From positions 23,632,785 through 23,696,784 of the forward strand of contig CM055104.1 of NCBI GenBank assembly GCA_029204225.1: 64,000 bases of DNA, written 5' to 3'. The DNA comes from Diphasiastrum complanatum (taxonomy: Eukaryota > Streptophyta > Lycopodiopsida > Lycopodiales > Lycopodiaceae). Of the stretch, positions 45,750 to 57,975 are shown piece by piece. Position 1 is the stretch's first letter, and the number at the start of each line of letters is the position of its first letter. A program made the position numbers and the translations under genes. A model generated the notes under the pieces. It worked only from the letters and a program-made list of their open reading frames with translations, had not been told where the DNA came from and ran no database searches.

Positions 45750-46960
45750 TGAATGATCGTTTGTTGTTTCTTTGACATCTTTATTATGAATGTTTTTGGC
45801 CACCTTTTGGGCCCAGTTTCTCTAGATAGTGTGGAGATCCTTTTAACTCGGAACCAGGCTCGATTATCCATTTCTTGTGGAGTTGTGGGTCTTCTCTCTA
45901 CAGTTTCTCCTGCACCTGCAGCTTTTCTTGGGAGTTGGCTTTGCTTTGTCTTCTCGGTTCCTTTCTGGCTTTCGCCCTCTTTTGGCGGATTGCATTGCTC
46001 ATGTGGATACCGGTTCTATGCCTTTTCAGCACCTCCTCATCGCTACGCGAGAGCTGCTCTCCCTCTCTGCCCAAGGATGTCTTCCTCATTTTGAGCAACT
46101 CTTCACTTTCAGCTCGGATCACCTGCAACAGACCCTCTTGGAGCACGTGCACAAGCAAACCTTTCCAGCATGCTCTCCGAGGCTCCTTCGGGGTTGCATC
46201 GAGCTCGACTTCTTTCATGTGCGGGTCCAGGTGCGGTTGTCATCTCGGCCTATTATTCTTTCATTTCGGTTGTCTTCAGCCATCTTCACCACTGCTCTTC
46301 GTCTTTGCTTGGGGCTACCTCATCCTTCGGTCTTGGGTCTCTCCAAGTGTGTTCGTGGTCACCCTATTGATGCTTTTACTATCCACCTCCTCCGTTGTGC
46401 TTCTGGGAGTGAGCGCAAAACTACACATGATGTTGTCAGAGATGCAGTGGCCGCTATAGCCAGAGATGTCCTCAGAGAGTAGTCTCATGTCATTCCTTCT
46501 ACTGCGTCCCACTCTTCCCACAGGCGTGTTGACATTGTCCACTCTCGGGATGGGCTTCGTACTTTGGCAGATGTTGTTGTTGCTGATCCCATGCGTGGTG
46601 ACCTACTGCCTCGCTCTTCCTTCACACCAGGAGAAGAGGCAGGCGTGGCACTACGAGAGAGGGAAAAAAACTACTTCGACGGGCACCTATTAATGCTTTC
46701 ATTCCTCTGGCAATTGAGACTTCTGGCACCTTGCATCGATGCTTTGAGGAATTTCTTCGCATGTGTTCTCATCAAGCGACAGAGCGTCAAGGTATTCTTG
46801 GTTCTATTCTCGTGGCTTCTTTCAAACACCGTATTTCCATTGCCCCGCAACGGGTGACGGTGGCTGGGTCTGCTACATCTCATCTCCTTTTATTAGCCGA
46901 CTCACCACCTCTTCACTTTGCTGCAGTTAGTTGGCAGACTCCCATTGACATCATCATAGT
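45750..46960 (+). pseudogene. Non-LTR reverse transcriptase C-terminus with restriction-like-endonuclease-type domain
   Basis: The plus strand, with about four frameshifts, reads VVGLLSTVSPAPAAFLGSW (45883-45940), the GGLGL-S...APAAFLxS motif seen near the end of some RT proteins. It then reads KCVRGHPIDAFTIHLLRC (46345-46398) followed by HDVVRDAVAAIARD. Next come RRVDIVHSRDGLRTLADVVV (46522-46581) and, after a shift, PLAIETSG-type and LHRCFEEFLRMCSHQATERQ. This layout (CxC...H...C, then R/H-D, then R-x-D with a D 13 residues later) matches the CCHC plus PD-(D/E)XK nuclease region at the C-terminus of R2/CRE-like LINEs. One zinc cysteine appears changed to arginine. RT itself is not present. 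The identification is by motif pattern only. Confidence 0.6.
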
Positions 46961-47431
46961 TTTTGCACCTTTATTTTTAATGCCAGGATCTGGATTAATC
47001 TTAGCTTTAGTGCAAGCTTCGCTCTTGTTTTGAGTTTACTTTTGCTTAAACTTCCTCTTCGGGTTGTACATATCTTTTTTATCAATGTACCTACTAGTTT
47101 TTACTATGAATAAATGCACCAAGGTATTTCTTCTTAATTGTGAGTATGGTTGATCAAAAAGACAATCTTACAGATTTTATCATTGCTTTTAAAAAATAGA
47201 TAAACCCAAACAAGCCAACTGTTAGATTCGACATTTTATCTCTTTATTTTGAATTTGTAGGTTTATGAATTTGGATAAATTAAACGTCAATCAATTCTTT
47301 AAATTCTTGACAAATATTATGTAAGTTTTTTACTTCTTAAAATGAAAACTTAAAATATTTATTAGGCAAGTCCTAGGGACACTTCAGATTAATATATTGA
47401 GTTAAATTTGAAATTTAAACTCAATTAAGCT

Positions 47432-47487
47432 GCACATTGCACATTGCACATTGTACAATGCAAGTTGCAAATTGCAAATTGCGAATT
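47432..47487. repeat. 7-bp tandem repeat, eight units
   Basis: Units run GCACATT three times, then GTACAAT, GCAAGTT, GCAAATT twice and GCGAATT. The array is diverging in order along its length. Confidence 0.85.
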
Positions 47488-48019
47488 GATGTAAAGTAGA
47501 CCCTACAAGAACTCAAGAATCTATTTAGCCAATGACTCAACACGGAGCATTGACTCCCAAGGTTTAAGAGTACCTCTGCTAACAAGGCACAACCTCTTAA
47601 ATAGTTGTTGACTTGGTTGCTAGCTAATCAATGGCTTTAAAGCTGTGAATGTCTAACGGATAATTAGTAACAAGATCGAATTGCTAATGACTTGTTAGAA
47701 CTTGGCAATGGTCGATACCTCAAAAATTTCAAGTTTGAAATGCTCAACAATATATTCTAGGCTAATTTACAATAGAAGCTTGAAGATTCTATATAAGGTT
47801 ATAAATTTGTTTACAATCACTGGATCTTATCTAACAGAAATCTATCTTGATGGAGGAAAATCAAATGTTGTGAAGCATGGTAACTATTTGTCTCTTTTGA
47901 ATGTAGAGTTTTGCGGTATAGGATCTCAAATATCCTACGGACCTCTCACAAATTATTGTTTTATGAGGATCTTATGCAGGTTTGTTTAAAGTTAAGTTAC
48001 ACTTTCTCTTTTCTTGCAG

Positions 48020-48124
48020 CTTGCCATGCAAAACGAGATAGCAAAACCCATGCTAGATATAATGAACCTGGAGACAAGGGAACCCTCGAGTGTAGAAAAT
48101 GAAGACGAGAGACTCACAGTTTAG
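48020..48124 (+). other. Candidate terminal exon
   Basis: A strong acceptor (CTTTCTCTTTTCTTGCAG) precedes an open stretch that reads LAMQNEIAKPMLDIMNLETR and an acidic tail, with a TAG stop at 48122-48124. It looks like a last coding exon, and the helical start would suit a C-terminal exon of the MADS gene 3.4 kb upstream, but I cannot demonstrate that. Confidence 0.3.
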
Positions 48125-49489
48125 CTAGATCACCAAACGTCTACACATAGCAATAATGACTTGCAAACGTTTTTAAAATTGGGGTATTTTTCGAGTCTCC
48201 ATTCACAAGTGATTCTATATATATTCCGTTCTTCTATAATTATCGTGACTTAGGTCTCACTTGCATCGTGTTAGACCTGTTTTTACAACCCATACCAACC
48301 GGATCCACCAACTGAGATGCCTACAACTGGCAATCATCAGCCTAAATGATTTCTACCAAAAAATGTCAACTATACTTTTGTGGAATCTAGAGACAACAAT
48401 TGAAGTTAAGCTTTGACTATTCAATCGAATGATGGCAAACCAAAAAATTGGATTTCAAGTCTTGGCGAAAACTTCTAGCCGGCGGGAAAAGTAGGAAAAT
48501 ATTCAATCACCTTACCAAGAAATTTATTGCAATTTTTTTAACCAATCCTTTTAGCATCTTTAGAGATTGTGATGGAATCAAATATTGAAAAATAGTTTTT
48601 AATACATAGGTTTTTATTTTCATGTCAATAATTGATCAGTACTCTTTAACCTAGAATTTAATCATTCTGACTAAATGTAACAATACGGTGTTTTGTCATT
48701 TGATTCTGAAGCAAGTACCTAATTTTTACAAAGTTCTCTGGTTTGGAAAAATTAAGAAAAATTTCTCTTTCATACTTACCTTGTGTGGAAAATGGGCCCC
48801 TCGCCACATTCAAGTGAAAATATAAACTAATTTTTTTGGACCTTGGGACCTTGTTTGATATGTTGAGTTGTAAAAGGAAATTCAAGGTAAACTCATTGAT
48901 CAGTTATAAAAAATTTAGCACTTATTGACCAGTTATAAAAAAATTTCATTTTAGATCTAATGGATCTAGCCCCCAAGCTTTGGACTAACAAAAACTCAAA
49001 GGGAGAGATGTCAACCCAGCAACATATAGCTACCATACAAAATGAAGTTCTCTCCAAGGGAAGCCTATGAGTAAACTTATACCTTCCAAGGTTGTTGGAT
49101 TGAACTTGGATACCTCAACAGCCTAGCTAGGCTACATAAGCCACTCCCCTATGAGTCGTGACTAGTTCCATGCAAATTTACCATCGTGAGTATTAGGCCT
49201 CTAAACCACTAACTATGACTTTAATATCATAAGAACCCTTGGCCTCATAGTTATAATTAATTTACGGGTTTATATAGGCCTAGAAATTGACTTCCTGATG
49301 GGAAATTAATTTGAGATCAGTCCAATCGTGGACATGACATACTTCACCCCTAATCAAGTTATGACCCTAGAATTAAAGTTGGGGCAATTGTCCCCCATCG
49401 AGGCATCCAGGATCGTTCCCTGAAGGGGGTGCACCCTCATTTCCAAGAGGGCACGACTTCTAGCATTGTTATACCATGCAAAAAATTGA

Positions 49490-52090
49490 CTACCTTCTGA
49501 AACTTGATGATATCAACAACCCCTTCAATTTTCCCCCACATTGATTACCTTGGACCTCAGTCTCACTTAATGAATCCATTAGAACTCTCCGCCAAATAGA
49601 AATATGTGCTAAGCACAGTTCATTCACTTCATTGATTTGACTAAGTGCATCCACCAGAAAATAGGTAGTTCTTTTGATACAGCGCACTTTAAAGTCAAAT
49701 TCATGCATGAGTTCTTCTCATCAGGCCTTACGACCTCTCAAATTATTTTGACTACAAAAATATTTCAAAGGTTGGGGAATTTATGTTCACCATGAGTTTA
49801 CTACTATATAGGTAATGTCTCCATGACTTCAGAGCATGGATCACCGCAAAAAAGTTATTTTCTTTATTAGTATATCCTACTTGCTCATCTGATAGCTTTT
49901 TACTTTTAACAACAATGGGGTCGTCCCTCCTGTAATACCACAACTCTAAAAACCATATCACATGTGGCGATGTTAATGACGAAAGAGATTCAAATTTGCT
50001 ATTCTCAAAACAAGAGTTGAGACAATTATAAGTTTGAGTTGAGCAGAACTCTCATCTAATTTCTCATTTCATGTTAGTGGAGGATTAGGCCTTTATGACT
50101 TTTCATTCTCTTTAATACTTAATTAAGGGAGGTGGGAATCTTTAAGTATTCCTCAATTAAACTTTCAAAACAACACCGATTCAAGAATGACTTGAGTTCA
50201 TGCATGGTTTCAAGAATAGGCCATTCAACTACTAGCTTTACCTTTTTCTCATCAATCTTGAGCTCATTGTTGATGATTTTATGACCAAGGTAAAGTAGTT
50301 CTATTCTAAAGAGTTCACACTTAGATTCTGTGGCAAAAACAATTTCGTGTCTTACAATCTTTAAGAAAGTACCCAGATGTTTTACATGCTATATTAGAGT
50401 TCTATTGCAGACCAAAATGTCATCGAGAAACACGATGACAATTTTATTTTTAAAAGGACGAAAGAGATCGTTTATCATTTGTTGGAAAAGCATTCGTCAA
50501 ACCAAAGGGTAACATTAAAAACTCAAAATGGCCAAATCATGCTCTAAAACCAGTCTTGGATACATCATCCGGATGCACCCATATCTAATAATATTTTGTT
50601 CAAAGTTCATAAAGAATTTCGCTCTACTTAACCGATCTATAAGATCATCCATCCTAGGAAGTGGCTATTTATTTTTAATGGTAATTTTATTTAGGCTTTT
50701 GTAATCCACGACAAGTCACAATTGGAACTTCGGTCTTTCTTAACTTTGATAAAAATGGGCGCTCCCCAAGGTGATTTATTTGGCTTGATATGACCCGTCC
50801 TAAAGTACATTTCAATTTGCAAAGTCACCCTTAACCTTTTCTTCCTTCTAACTAAACCGAGATGGTTGTCTAAAAATGGGATGTCTATTGGGCACTACCT
50901 CTATCCTATGGTCTACGAACCTAACAGGTGATAAACCATATGAAAGTTGCTTAAGCAAAACATCATAGAATGTGTTTTAAATCTTACAACATTTATCATT
51001 CTTAATGGAAATTTTTTGTGTTAAAAGTATAAAACACATTCACATCATGCTCATTAGGAATGATACATGATCTTTAAAAAATAGAGACAAATTTATCATT
51101 ATCGATTTTTAATACCAAAAGAGTGATTTTTGAAATCTATATCTAATGGATTTGATTTATAAAAAAGCCTCTCATATTCTAGAATCACATTAGTACAATA
51201 CATGTGAATGACATGGAATGAAAGTCGATGGGTATAATCTTGCATCTGAAGCTCCAAATTGGAAACTTCAACATCCCATATCTTCGTGTCCAACCTCGAT
51301 GCTAAATGGATCACATATGAGTGGTCAATAGCCATGGTGGGCACCCAAAGTTGTTGCACAAGCCGAGAATTAATGAGATTGTGAGTGATTTTTGAATCTA
51401 GAAAGACGTGTGCATTTTTTTCAGATATTTTGTCTATAACACAACAATTGATATGATTGAAAAATAACGTGCTAAAATTGGAATAACATGCATAGTTTTC
51501 AAATAAATCAATTTCAGGTTTACATGTGGGTAATTCCATTGTTACGACATTGAATGATTTGTTCTTCTGTTTGGGCACCATTTTGTTGTATTGAAAACAC
51601 ATTGTCTTTGATTGTCTACTTTCACACTGAATTCTTTAGCATTAGTTTCTTTTTTTTTTGACAAGCCGCAAGATCTAATTTATCAAAATAACTTTTTTGC
51701 TCATTTTCTTAATTGTCATTCTTTTGTTTCAACATCGTTTGGCCATGTACCATTTTATGCAAGACTACCACCGTACTATCATAGACTTTCAACACTCATG
51801 TACCATCCTCAAGGTTTTGGAGTACATTGTGCTTACACTCATTTTGATAGTTGGCGAGCAATTCAAACACAAATTGTCATTTTACCAAAAAGAAATTTAT
51901 CAGAAAGTGATACATTAGCCAAAAAAATATGTGAATTCTTGGACATACTTGTCGAATTAATAGTTGTCTTTGCTGCAGTTAATAAAGCAAAGATACATTT
52001 CCAAGTCATCCACAACCATAAAAGCCTTACGAAATTCGAAAAGGAATCTGGCCCAAGTTATCGGTCTCATAAGAAGTTCGCTCGAGAAAT
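49490..52090 (-). pseudogene. Gypsy gag-protease-RT-RNase H, decayed
   Basis: The minus strand runs from a gag-like end (about 52080-51700) through a protease-like block AHVFLDSKITHNLINSRLVQ (about 51400). RT remnants follow, including NKIVIVFLDDILVC (about 50440, the catalytic FLDD box) and HLGTFLKIV. RNase H comes next: VKSKKLSDEQVGYTNKENNF and FAVIHALKSWRHYLYSSKL (49910-49800), then HEFDFKVRCIKRTTYFLVDA with LSQINEV (about 49700). The order is that of a Ty3/gypsy pol. Stops are frequent between 50200 and 51090. Integrase is absent. The protease D-S-G triad reads D-S-K. Confidence 0.85.
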
Positions 52091-54356
52091 AGGAAGATTG
52101 ATATAGTTAGTTAATTTTTTGGGATGTTCGTGCAAGCCCAAATTGTGTTAGCTATGCACAATTTGACTTTACAATCTTCACTTTTTTCATTGTAAATGTA
52201 GAGATGTTACCAAACATCATTTCTTCACAAGCTAGACTATTTTTTAATTAAATAGCATGCCAATGAATACTACAAACATAATCACTAAGACACTTGTTTG
52301 TGAATGCCATGAATATCTTGGTTTTAGAAGTAAGAAACTCATTGCTTGCTTCAATTCAAACATAGCAAACAAGGTGAAATGTTTCTAAAAGGCTAGATTA
52401 CGATGATGTAGTGAGATTAATATGTTTTTGCATGTTGCAATTGAAATATATATTTCCATCCAAGAGTGTGGTCTGAGTTTCTCATTTTCATTCCCCTTAT
52501 TATATTTATAAAACAAATTTTAAAAAATCAACTGTATGTCAGCCACAACTATGAATAATCATACATATGTTCTAGAATGTTTTGTAGTTTAGAATATAAA
52601 ATATCTTAAGCATCACACACTAGTCAAGTTTTTTCTTGGTGAAATTCATAGATAAAAGAAACTCTTGGGTAATTGTTAAGTTTCATATTTTATTTATTTC
52701 TTATTATATAAGAGTGAAAAATCAAAATTAAGGCAAATGATTCTAAAATGCACTATAATTATTTAAAAGTTTGGTGATACTATCATTGATTTTGAATGCA
52801 CAAAACTAGAAGTTTCGAGCAAAAAAGAAAATTTGTTAGCCAAATAATAAGAAATAGCTAAAATGTACATCTCCTCTTATCTTTTGTTGATTGATAATGT
52901 TTGAATTGCAGCCAAGCATTAATCTCCTTATTTATGTGCACTAGTGGTCATATCTTCTTATATATTAAAAAATAATCTACGTACACGAGGATTTAAAAGC
53001 ATGACACTAAGTAATCTATTGTGTATTAACAAGGCATTCTACTAGAGTGAAGTATAATATTCAATAACACAAACAACGAGGATTTAAGAGCATGACACTA
53101 AGTAATCTATTGTGTTTTAACAAGGCATTCTACTAAAGTGAAGTACAATATTTTCCAATGTGGATGCGCAATATCATAAATCCTACTACTTTTCATATGA
53201 ATGCTTGTATTAAACATCCAATACGACCATACTAACATATGGAAAAATATCAATATGGAGCCTGTTAGATATAGGTATAATCAGTCAAGGTTGACCCATG
53301 AATTCAAAAGCACTTATTTGAACATTGTTAAGTAGAAACCATGGAATTCTAGCAAAGTAGTCTAAGTAAAATTTAGTCTAGTAAAAAAACCATAAAATTC
53401 TAGCATTTTCTTTGATATAAAATGTGATATTGCTATTATTGTACTAGAAAAAGAATGCGCCTTTACAATGCAAAAGGCTTAGTTTGTTAAAGAGTTTTTT
53501 CAATACATAGTTGTCCATGTCTTATGCATAATTAAGCCATGACTAACAACGATATTTTTGTTTCCAAATTATGTAGTCAAGCTATTGAATCCATTACCTT
53601 CATTTTGTGATGTATTTGGAGTTCATCTTGAAGACATGTTGCAATTACTAAATGATTGGCATGTAGTTTCATCCTTTTACAATTGTAGTTTATGCAAATA
53701 TTGACAAATGTGGCTATATATTTCATTCTCATCTCAATCAAATACAATGTGTCTAGCATGTACAATAGGTGAACTATTTCATTTTATATTTTGAATTTAA
53801 GCTATATATATGTGGATATGCGTGCTAGAGGTTAATTATGGTGCAGTGTTAAAACTTACTTTTGATTGTGGTGTTGTTTACGTTTAGGCTTTTATTTTGA
53901 AATCACTCCTTGTTGAAAAATGCCAAACACCCTTGGTTTCCACTTTGCCTTGACTTCAATTACTAGATTTGAACCATTTATTAATTTTCTTTTGTTTGAA
54001 TTTCTTATGCCCATGTGACTTGTGAGCCAAAACCTTATGGAGTATTAAAATAGCAGTTGAAAAAAATACTTGGACATGATATATGTCGTACATGTTGAAA
54101 AATCATAAAAGACTACTATTTAACTTTTATGGACAATCCCAAAGCTCTTCAATTGAGATAGAGTCAATATTCCATTTACTGAGAAATATTATTTGATTTT
54201 CAAAAGTACAAATTTTGACTCACTAATGGATTCCATTGAACCCTCACAACCTTTTGTTGTGGGTCTAATGCAAGGCAATACACACGTCTAAAACTTTGTT
54301 AATATAAGTTACAATATTGTGCTAAAGTGATATGTACTTGATCTTTGTTTCTTGTA
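52091..54356. other. No recognised gene
   Basis: Very AT-rich. It holds a tandem duplication at 52985-53156 and is the 5' flank of the CACTA transposase. Any 5' exons or the terminal repeat of that element are not evident. Confidence 0.4.
52985..53156. repeat. 91-bp tandem duplication
   Basis: ACGAGGATTTAAxAGCATGA and the following bases recur with a 91-bp offset (52985 and 53076), differing at a few positions. Confidence 0.9.
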
Positions 54357-57215
54357 GAGAAATTATTTTCAAAATAAAATATGGTGCACATGTCTCAAGT
54401 GTGATGGACAAAAGATGCGTGAAAGACGCATAGTTGAAAATCATTTGTGGAAGTTTTGGACGAAAAGAAGAAGGTCAACCATCGAATTTGGAAGACGTTG
54501 AGGTTTGTTAATTTTATATGATTGTTTTTTATTATAATCTTTGTCAATCTATATATGTCACTTATGAAATTTGTTTCATGTGTTAGCCAATACATCAAAT
54601 GCCATTCCACGGAGTTGATCCATTCGTGTTTAGTTACAATTAACGTCAAGTTTTGATAGACATGAGAAAACAAAGAATGAAACAAATTGAAGAGGCAAAC
54701 ACAATTGGAAAAGAGAATAATCAACTTTATTCTAATGATTATGATGATGAGGTGCAACATGATGAAACAAAGCACAACATGTTTGAATCTTACTTTGAAA
54801 CAAATGAGAATGATGATATGCATGCATCTTCTAATGAAAACAGAGATCATGAACAATTTGAGATGGATGAAGATGAGATTCTATCGCATAATGAGGCAGG
54901 CATTCCTCTATATCATGGAGCATCCATTCCAAGACTAGCTATGTCAATTTTTATTCTAAACCTTCAAGAAACATACAAATGGAGTGATCGTAGCGTGACA
55001 TCTTTATTCGGGTACTTAAACACAACTATTATACTTTATAGCATATTTACATTAAGTTATTTTTTTTTCTTTTCTAACAACTAACAATGCTCTTTTTTTA
55101 GGTTGTTGCATCGAATACTTCCGAAAGAAAATGTGATACCTAAAACACAAAAAGAAGCACGAAAGATGATGACCGTGCTTGGAATGGATTACGACACAAT
55201 ACATGCATGTCCTAAAGACCATGTTCTATATAGAGGTGAGCATTCAAAAAAGCTTCAATGTCCCATGTGTAACGCTTCGTTTTCGAGATGACGTACAAGG
55301 GGATAAAGTGCCACGAAAAGTGTTACGACATTTTTCAATTATCCCACGACTACAATGTTTATTTCAATGTAAATCTTTGGCACAACTAATGGATTGGCAT
55401 GCCCAAAATTGATCTACGGATGAAGTGATGCGAGTACCAAGTGATTTACCTGCATGGATACATATTGAAGACCAATGGCCCGAGTTTAAAACGAACCTCG
55501 TAATTTGAGATTTGGCCTTGCTATGGATGGCGTAAATCCTTTTAGCGTTCAAGCGTCAACTTGGTCCACATGGCCAGTTGTGCTCGGTAATTACAACTTA
55601 CCTCCATGGTTGAGTATTAAAACGGAACACTTGTTATTGGCTTTATTGATTCTAGGAAAGTACAAGGCCAAGAACATGGATGTGTATCTTGCACCTTTGT
55701 CGATGAATTGTGCATTCTTTGGAATGGTATTCATGCTTACGACATCTCGAGACCTTTACAACAACGGAACTTTGTTGTTCGTGGAATTTTAATGTGGATG
55801 ATGCATGACTACCCCAGTTTAAGCGAATGTTCAGGTATCTATATAATGAATCTATTCCGTTTTAGGGTTCAACGTTTGAGTATATTTAACTAAGCTTATG
55901 TTTAATTTGGTCTATGAACTATGCAGGTTTAACCACATCGGGTTACAACGCATGTTATATTTGTGGGCCACTTTTGGAGGCTCGACATTGCACAAATATG
56001 TTAAAAAAAGTGGTGTACGAAAATTATCGCAAATACTTGCCGCCTTATCATCCTATTCAAAGGTTGAATAGGCGATTTTTGGAGGGCGAGGAGATAATCC
56101 TCTAACTACACCACCATCCCCATGAATGGGACTAGCGGAATGGCATGGTGAATCCTTCATGGAATGAATCCATTGATGGTGTGAACCGATTGTCTATTTT
56201 TCATAAATTACCCTATTCGAGGAATTTATTGATAAACCATCTATTGGATCCTATGAACATATTCAAAAACGTCGGTGAATCCTTATGGAACCACATCATT
56301 GGCATAAAAGACAACTCCGCAGCTCGTAAAGATCTACAAGCGACCGATGTGAAAAGACCCTATTGGATTCAATACACCGAAGGTGGAGATGAGATTCTAC
56401 CTAGCGTGCCGTGGATTCTTACAAAAGGGCAACTCTCATATGTTAAACATGTCATAAAACAAATGAGAACTCCAATAGGCTATGCACATTCTTTATGCAA
56501 GTCATTTACCAAAGATGGTCAATTAAGTGGATTGAAATCACATGATTGGCATAAGATGTTGCAATTCATACTTCCACTTTCTATTCGAGGTCTCTTCAAC
56601 GATGGCGTACGAAATACACTTTACAATTTGTCATCAATGATTAGGTTTGTATATTTTTTTAAGCACTCGTATAAATATGTGATATTTCAATTTTTTTATG
56701 TGTTAAACAACCTAATGTACTATCAATCTTGCAGGTGGATTTCCTCAAAAGAAATAAGAAATAGTGAATTGGATTCCATGAAAATCCAAATGATCGAAAT
56801 GGTATGTTTGTTGGAAAGAGATTTTCCAACTTCCTTTTTGGATATACAAGTTCATCTTCTAGTGCATTTGGTCGAAGAAGTATCAATTGCAGGACCTGTG
56901 CACACGAGATGGATGTTCTACCTTGAGTGCTTTATGAAAGTTTTGAAGGGCTTTGTGAGACAAAAGGCAAGGCCAGAAGGTAGCATTGTAGAAAGTTGGC
57001 TTGTACAAGAATCTTTGTTTTATATCACCGAAATAATCTCACAATTGCATCTTGCAAGTCCAAAAATGTGGTGTGAAGAAGAAGATGAACGTGTTAAGGG
57101 TGAAGTACCACAAGGAAATGGTGTGCAAAAAAGACTTTCACCTCAATTAAAAGAGTTTTAATTGCACTGTATTTTTTTTTGTGTTTTAGTATACATCATA
57201 CACTGCCATGTGGGA
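54357..57215 (+). pseudogene. CACTA (En/Spm) transposase, TNP2-like, interrupted by a copia element
   Basis: The plus strand carries nearly the whole TNP2 layout. First is a transposase-associated zinc region WCTCLKCDGQKMRERRIVEN (about 54385-54445). An acidic region follows (54653-54960). The transposase_21 entry reads LLHRILPKENVIPKTQKEAR and MDYDTIHACPKDHVLYRGEH with CPMC (55103-55275), then VLRHFSIIPRL. The catalytic part has RFGLAMDGVNPF, GNYNLPPWLS and KNMDVYLAPL (55505-55700), then TTSGYNACYICGP (55925). The last part is LLINHLLDPMNIFKNVGESL through the DUF4218-type region (LPLSIRGLFNDG, GPVHTRWMFYLECFMKVLKG) to 57161. Introns are visible, for example 56645-56734 with GTTTGT...TTGCAG joining in phase. 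Frameshifts lie near 55275, 55500 and 55710. The gene resumes after the copia insertion at 63404. Confidence 0.92.
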
Positions 57216-57220
57216 ATATG
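57216..57220. other. Target-site duplication (left), ATATG
   Basis: ATATG precedes the left LTR and is repeated at 63399-63403 after the right LTR. Five bases is the usual size for LTR elements. Confidence 0.95.
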
Positions 57221-57957
57221 TGTTGAATTTCACATGTGTGGACTATCCACTACATGTACTTGTGATCTCCTAAAGTGTGTAGATGCACCAAGATCAAGAC
57301 TAGATTGAGATTCAAGATCAATCTTGAATCCTATGGCAAAAACACACTACTACATGCATTCAATCACTTCCAACTCTCACTCACACGTGTGGGAAGTATT
57401 CAAAAAATAATCTAAGTAAAAACAAGCTACTCTCCTCGGGTAGAGAGAGAAAATGCATCAAGAGCTCTCGGGTAGAGAGAGAAAGCTAGAAATCCAATAA
57501 CTCACAAAATCCATAAAATCACCAAATCAATTAACTTCAAAATGAGGAGTACAATGATACTAGTAGGTCCACGAGCTACCACTATGCTTAACTATGATTG
57601 GACCATATTTTGTCACCTCTTGATCCTATTGGATCATTGATCTATGCACCTCTTAATTCTATTGGACTATATTCAAGCACACCTCAATTTCCTATTGGAC
57701 CTCACAAGGTTCCACCTCTATATCCTATTGGACCTCTTGGAATTCATCAAACAAAAACTTTACACTTGTCTACACTCTAATTAGCAAGTGTTTAGCCTCT
57801 TACTCTATTTTGGCTCAATAGTGGCATTACAAGTGGAAATGCATAATTTGCCATCTATGCCAAATTTATTCCTATCAACATCCTACACCTAGATGCTTGA
57901 TGTAAAAAACATAAGACCCCTATATCTAACATAGATAATTTTTTTCAATTCTTCACA
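57221..57957 (-). repeat. Copia 3' LTR, 737 bp
   Basis: It runs from TGTTGAATTTCACA to AATTCTTCACA on the plus strand and is nearly identical to 62662-63398. Internally CCTATTGGA words recur about five times and CTCGGGTAGAGAGAGAAA twice. Confidence 0.97.
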
Positions 57958-57966
57958 CTCCTCCTA
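57958..57966 (-). other. Copia polypurine tract
   Basis: The minus strand reads TAGGAGGAG immediately before the TGTGAAGAATTG start of the 3' LTR. Confidence 0.85.
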
Positions 57967-57975
57967 AAAAATTAT

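Larger units (their letters stand above)
46961..49489. other. No recognised gene
   Basis: AT-rich, with a short 7-bp repeat (47432-47487) and one exon-like segment (48020-48124) listed separately. Confidence 0.4.

Noticed and set aside
51612-52106. A 164-codon plus-strand frame
   Set aside because: It runs antisense to the gag part of the minus-strand gypsy element and has no recognisable motif.
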